A stretch of DNA of 5,893 nt from Halobacteriales archaeon QS_9_70_65 (GTDB taxonomy: Archaea; Halobacteriota; Halobacteria; Halobacteriales; Haloarculaceae): contig PXSC01000166.1 in NCBI GenBank assembly GCA_003023535.1, positions 1 to 5,893 of the forward strand, in the 5' to 3' direction. This document shows positions 5,779 through 5,893 of this stretch, piece after piece. The number at the start of each line of letters is the position of its first letter. The stretch's first letter is position 1. The notes below the pieces were generated by a model, which was not told where the DNA came from, did not search any database, and saw only the letters and a program-made list of their open reading frames with translations. Made by a program: the position numbers and the translations under genes.

Positions 5779-5796
5779 GGTTGGGGTAGTTCACAA
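5650..5796 (+). ncRNA. Putative omega RNA (guide RNA scaffold) overlapping the tnpB 3' end
   Basis: TnpB guide RNAs come from the 3' end of tnpB through the element's right end, with the guide being the flanking DNA. This stretch is unusually structured for coding DNA. Hairpin A: GGAGCG/CGCTCC (5650-5655, 5659-5664). Hairpin B: CGGGAACC/GGTTCCCG (5696-5703, 5709-5716), whose loop ACGAC can pair with GTCGT at 5725-5729, a possible pseudoknot; alternatively CCACGACG (5702-5709) pairs with CGTCGTGG (5724-5731). Terminal stem: CCCCACCCT (5742-5750) with AGGGTTGGGG (5777-5786), one T bulged, enclosing CGC-GA-GCC (5755-5762) against GGC-GA-GCG (5767-5774) with a tandem G-A mismatch and loop GCCA. 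The scaffold would end at TAGTTCAC, so the guide would begin about 5791-5797. The 5' end is not defined. No transcription evidence can be seen in DNA. Confidence 0.5.
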
Positions 5797-5893
5797 CTCC
5801 GAGCGGACGGTGTCGTCGGCCTCGAGGGTGATGACGCCGTCGAACAGCTCGCGGAACGCCGCCACCGCCTCCTCGTCGTGGACCTCCCCGGAG
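5791..5893 (-). CDS. C-terminal end of an unidentified minus-strand protein (cut by the window edge)
   Basis: Reading from 5892 downward gives 33 sense codons and TGA at 5791-5793. The peptide is acidic, with typical haloarchaeal codons (GAC, GAG, GTC, CTC). It contains EVHDEEAVAAFRELFDGV, then ITLEADDTVRSEL at the terminus. A pattern like FRELFDGVI near the end occurs in several haloarchaeal ATPase-like and regulatory proteins, but this is too short to assign. The stop codon overlaps the TTCAC that closes the TnpB element, so the insertion lies directly at, or has replaced, the original 3' end of this gene. Confidence 0.6.
   Translation of the reverse strand, partial: SGEVHDEEAVAAFRELFDGVITLEADDTVRSEL

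Larger units (their letters stand above)
4185..5796 (+). mobile_element. TnpB-only insertion of IS605/IS1341 type, probably with an older end fragment at its left
   Basis: The segment carries a small RHH gene and tnpB, has no TnpA (Y1 transposase) gene, and ends in a stem-loop (5742-5786) followed by TAGTTCAC, as in haloarchaeal IS1341-type elements I remember. It sits between the ends of two otherwise convergent genes. The right boundary is placed by the terminal fold at about 5790-5796. The left boundary is uncertain: it may be just before the TATA box (about 4320-4380), at the two hairpins (4263-4317), or at the orphan terminal fold (4185-4257). IS605-family elements make no target duplications or inverted repeats, and none were seen. 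Without TnpA the element could move only with help in trans. The tnpB codons are visibly richer in A/T than the neighbouring chromosomal genes. Confidence 0.7.

Noticed and set aside
1..5893. CRISPR arrays, tRNA or rRNA genes, TnpA gene
   Set aside because: No regularly spaced direct repeats, no cloverleaf with a T-loop motif, no rRNA-like sequence, and no Y1 transposase motif were seen on either strand.

Overview
The window is high-GC DNA with strong G/C bias at third codon positions, acidic D/E/A/T-rich protein linkers, TATA-like boxes close to start codons and almost no leader sequences. Together with the gene content (Hef helicase/nuclease, a haloarchaeal autoantigen-p27 type protein, Tat lipoprotein, IS1341-type TnpB) this points to a halophilic archaeon of the class Halobacteria. 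I cannot name the genus.

Layout. Bases 2-1322 (+) are the 3' part of a Hef gene broken by an internal deletion and frameshift. Bases 1432-1950 (+) encode an intact regulator with a desulforedoxin-like CxxC/CC knuckle fused to a winged helix. It converges, with a 7-base gap, on an intact four-helix membrane protein at 1958-2434 (-). Bases 2556-3187 (-) are an autoantigen-p27 type gene that has lost its zinc ribbon and carries a frameshift. The stop of the preceding gene, a frameshifted Tat lipoprotein (3184-3836, -), overlaps its start as ATGA. Bases 3861-4178 look like the tails of two unrelated divergent genes joined after both 5' parts were lost. Bases 4185-5796 are a TnpB-only (IS605/IS1341-type) insertion: an orphan right-end-like fold, two perfect hairpins, a TATA box, a 39-residue ribbon-helix-helix protein, a tnpB with two frameshifts, and an omega-RNA-like structured 3' end. 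The window closes with the last 33 codons of a minus-strand gene whose stop codon touches the element's right end.

How it fits together. Only the regulator, the membrane protein and the small RHH gene read through cleanly. Five frame breaks (two in tnpB, one each in the lipoprotein, the p27-like gene and the 3940-4178 fragment) are all repaired by adding one G or C to an existing G/C run of two or three. That pattern suggests homopolymer undercalls in the sequence at least as much as real gene decay. The larger losses (Hef nuclease core, p27 zinc ribbon, divergent gene heads near 3945) are a separate class: real deletions or assembly collapses. The most biologically interesting material is the TnpB element: its RHH companion gene, the putative omega RNA with competing or pseudoknotted helices, and a second orphan copy of the terminal fold at the left side.
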